From an uncultured Eubacteriales bacterium (lineage in GTDB: Bacteria > Bacillota > Clostridia > Oscillospirales > CAG-272): DNA of 6,368 bases. Made by a program: the position numbers and the translations under genes. The DNA lies in the NCBI GenBank assembly GCA_949286815.1, contig CASEEB010000338.1:1-6368 (forward strand), given 5' to 3'. Position 1 is the stretch's first letter; each line of letters begins with the position of its first letter. This document shows, piece after piece, positions 5,800 to 6,368 of the stretch. The notes under the pieces are model-generated. The model searched no databases. It saw only the letters and a program-made list of their open reading frames with translations, and was not told where the DNA came from.

Positions 5800-6368
5800 A
5801 TGTCAGAGAAACCGGAAGTGCCGTTAAATTGTTTTTTCTGCGGAAGCTACAACCCCGTTTATGAAGAGGAGATAAGAAAAGCCAAAGACAAATGCCATAA
5901 ATACAATCAGTTGTCGCCAAATGACAGGGAAGCGCAGAACAAAATACTCGCGGAACTGTTGGGCGGTATGGGAAACAATGTAACAATAACTCCCCCGTTC
6001 TGGTGCGATTACGGATACAACATTACCGTTGGCGACTTTTTTTATTCAAATCACAATCTTATAATAACCGACGGGGCGAAAGTAAGCTTTGGCGACAGTG
6101 TCTTTATAGCGCCTAACTGCTGCTTCACCACAGCGGAGCACGCGATAGACCCCGAATTGCGCAAACGCGGCGTCGAGGTGGCCAAACCTATCAATATCGG
6201 CAACAATGTATGGATAGGAGCGGGCACGACGGTCCTTGCCGGAGTAAGTATCGGTGACAACACCGTAATCGGCGCGGGCAGCGTGGTTACAAAATCCATA
6301 CCTGACAATGCGGTCGCGGTCGGCGTACCGTGCAGAGTAATGAGGAAGATTTCCGAAAAGGACAAAAC
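5800..6368 (+). CDS. maltose/galactoside-type sugar O-acetyltransferase (3' end cut by window)
   Basis: Left-handed beta-helix transferase of the LacA/Maa family, moving acetyl from acetyl-CoA to a sugar hydroxyl in the cytosol as a trimer (family knowledge). The first 189 residues are present. An N-terminal Mac-type helical region (about 12-55, NPVYEEEIRKAKDKCHKYNQ) is followed by hexapeptide-repeat coils from about 73 to 165 (ITVGDF, VSFGDS, INIGNNVWIGAG, VSIGDNTVIGAGSVVTK). H114 in TAEHAIDPELRKRG matches the catalytic His115 of LacA. The end VGVPCRVMRKISEKDK matches the family C-terminus, so only some 10-15 residues are probably missing. Oddity: the start carries CFFCG (C11, C14) where relatives usually have a Gly-Glu-type stretch. 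ATG 5800 follows GGAGG (5786-5790) by 9 nt and its own promoter (5678-5706). The true sugar substrate cannot be told. Confidence 0.92.
   Translation, partial: MSEKPEVPLNCFFCGSYNPVYEEEIRKAKDKCHKYNQLSPNDREAQNKILAELLGGMGNNVTITPPFWCDYGYNITVGDFFYSNHNLIITDGAKVSFGDSVFIAPNCCFTTAEHAIDPELRKRGVEVAKPINIGNNVWIGAGTTVLAGVSIGDNTVIGAGSVVTKSIPDNAVAVGVPCRVMRKISEKDK

Noticed and set aside
1..6368. CRISPR array, tRNA or rRNA gene, insertion sequence, phage or defence cassette
   Set aside because: No spaced identical repeats, no cloverleaf-like tRNA sequence, no transposase motifs and no terminal inverted repeats were seen on either strand.

Overview
The window looks like chromosomal DNA from a Firmicute of the class Clostridia, probably Oscillospiraceae/Ruminococcaceae-like. 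The reasons are a full-length RNase J with a typical low-GC Gram-positive core, AGGAGG-type ribosome binding sites, heavy use of ATA and AGA codons with moderate overall GC, sigma-A-like promoters, and a tiny hydrophobic protein with a cysteine tail of a kind common in clostridia. This placement is inference; there is no rRNA or other marker gene to confirm it. All genes that can be supported are on the + strand.

Layout. Positions 3-116 hold what may be the last 37 codons of an unidentified upstream gene. Positions 145-2325 encode RNase J, with an unusual Lys/Ser-rich disordered N-terminal extension of about 170 residues. A 293-nt gap follows with a long hairpin, a 13-bp dyad next to a TATAAT box, and a short leader motif. 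Positions 2619-4349 encode a single-pass membrane protein that reads as a SurA/PrsA-type foldase with degenerate parvulin-like modules and acidic linkers. It ends at a clear rho-independent terminator (4367-4395). A new promoter (4416-4444) then drives a 227-residue cytosolic protein with three zinc-ribbon-like cysteine clusters (4540-5223). Next come a 30-residue Cys-tailed membrane microprotein (5429-5521), missed if only long reading frames are considered, and its GNRA-loop terminator (5551-5581). Last, a strong extended -10 promoter (5678-5706) and a structured leader precede a LacA/Maa-type sugar O-acetyltransferase (5800 to the window edge, nearly complete).

How the genes relate. The promoters and terminators divide the window into several short transcription units, so this is not one operon. 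RNase J works in mRNA turnover, the parvulin-like protein probably outside the membrane in protein folding, and the acetyltransferase in small-molecule sugar acetylation. The zinc-ribbon protein and the microprotein have no assigned function. No phage, IS element, CRISPR array, tRNA or toxin/defence cassette was seen. The most interesting items are the Cys-tailed microprotein unit, the triple zinc-ribbon protein, the diverged two-module foldase, and a short motif (ATGTTAAG, twice followed by ACGCAATG) that recurs in separate intergenic leaders.
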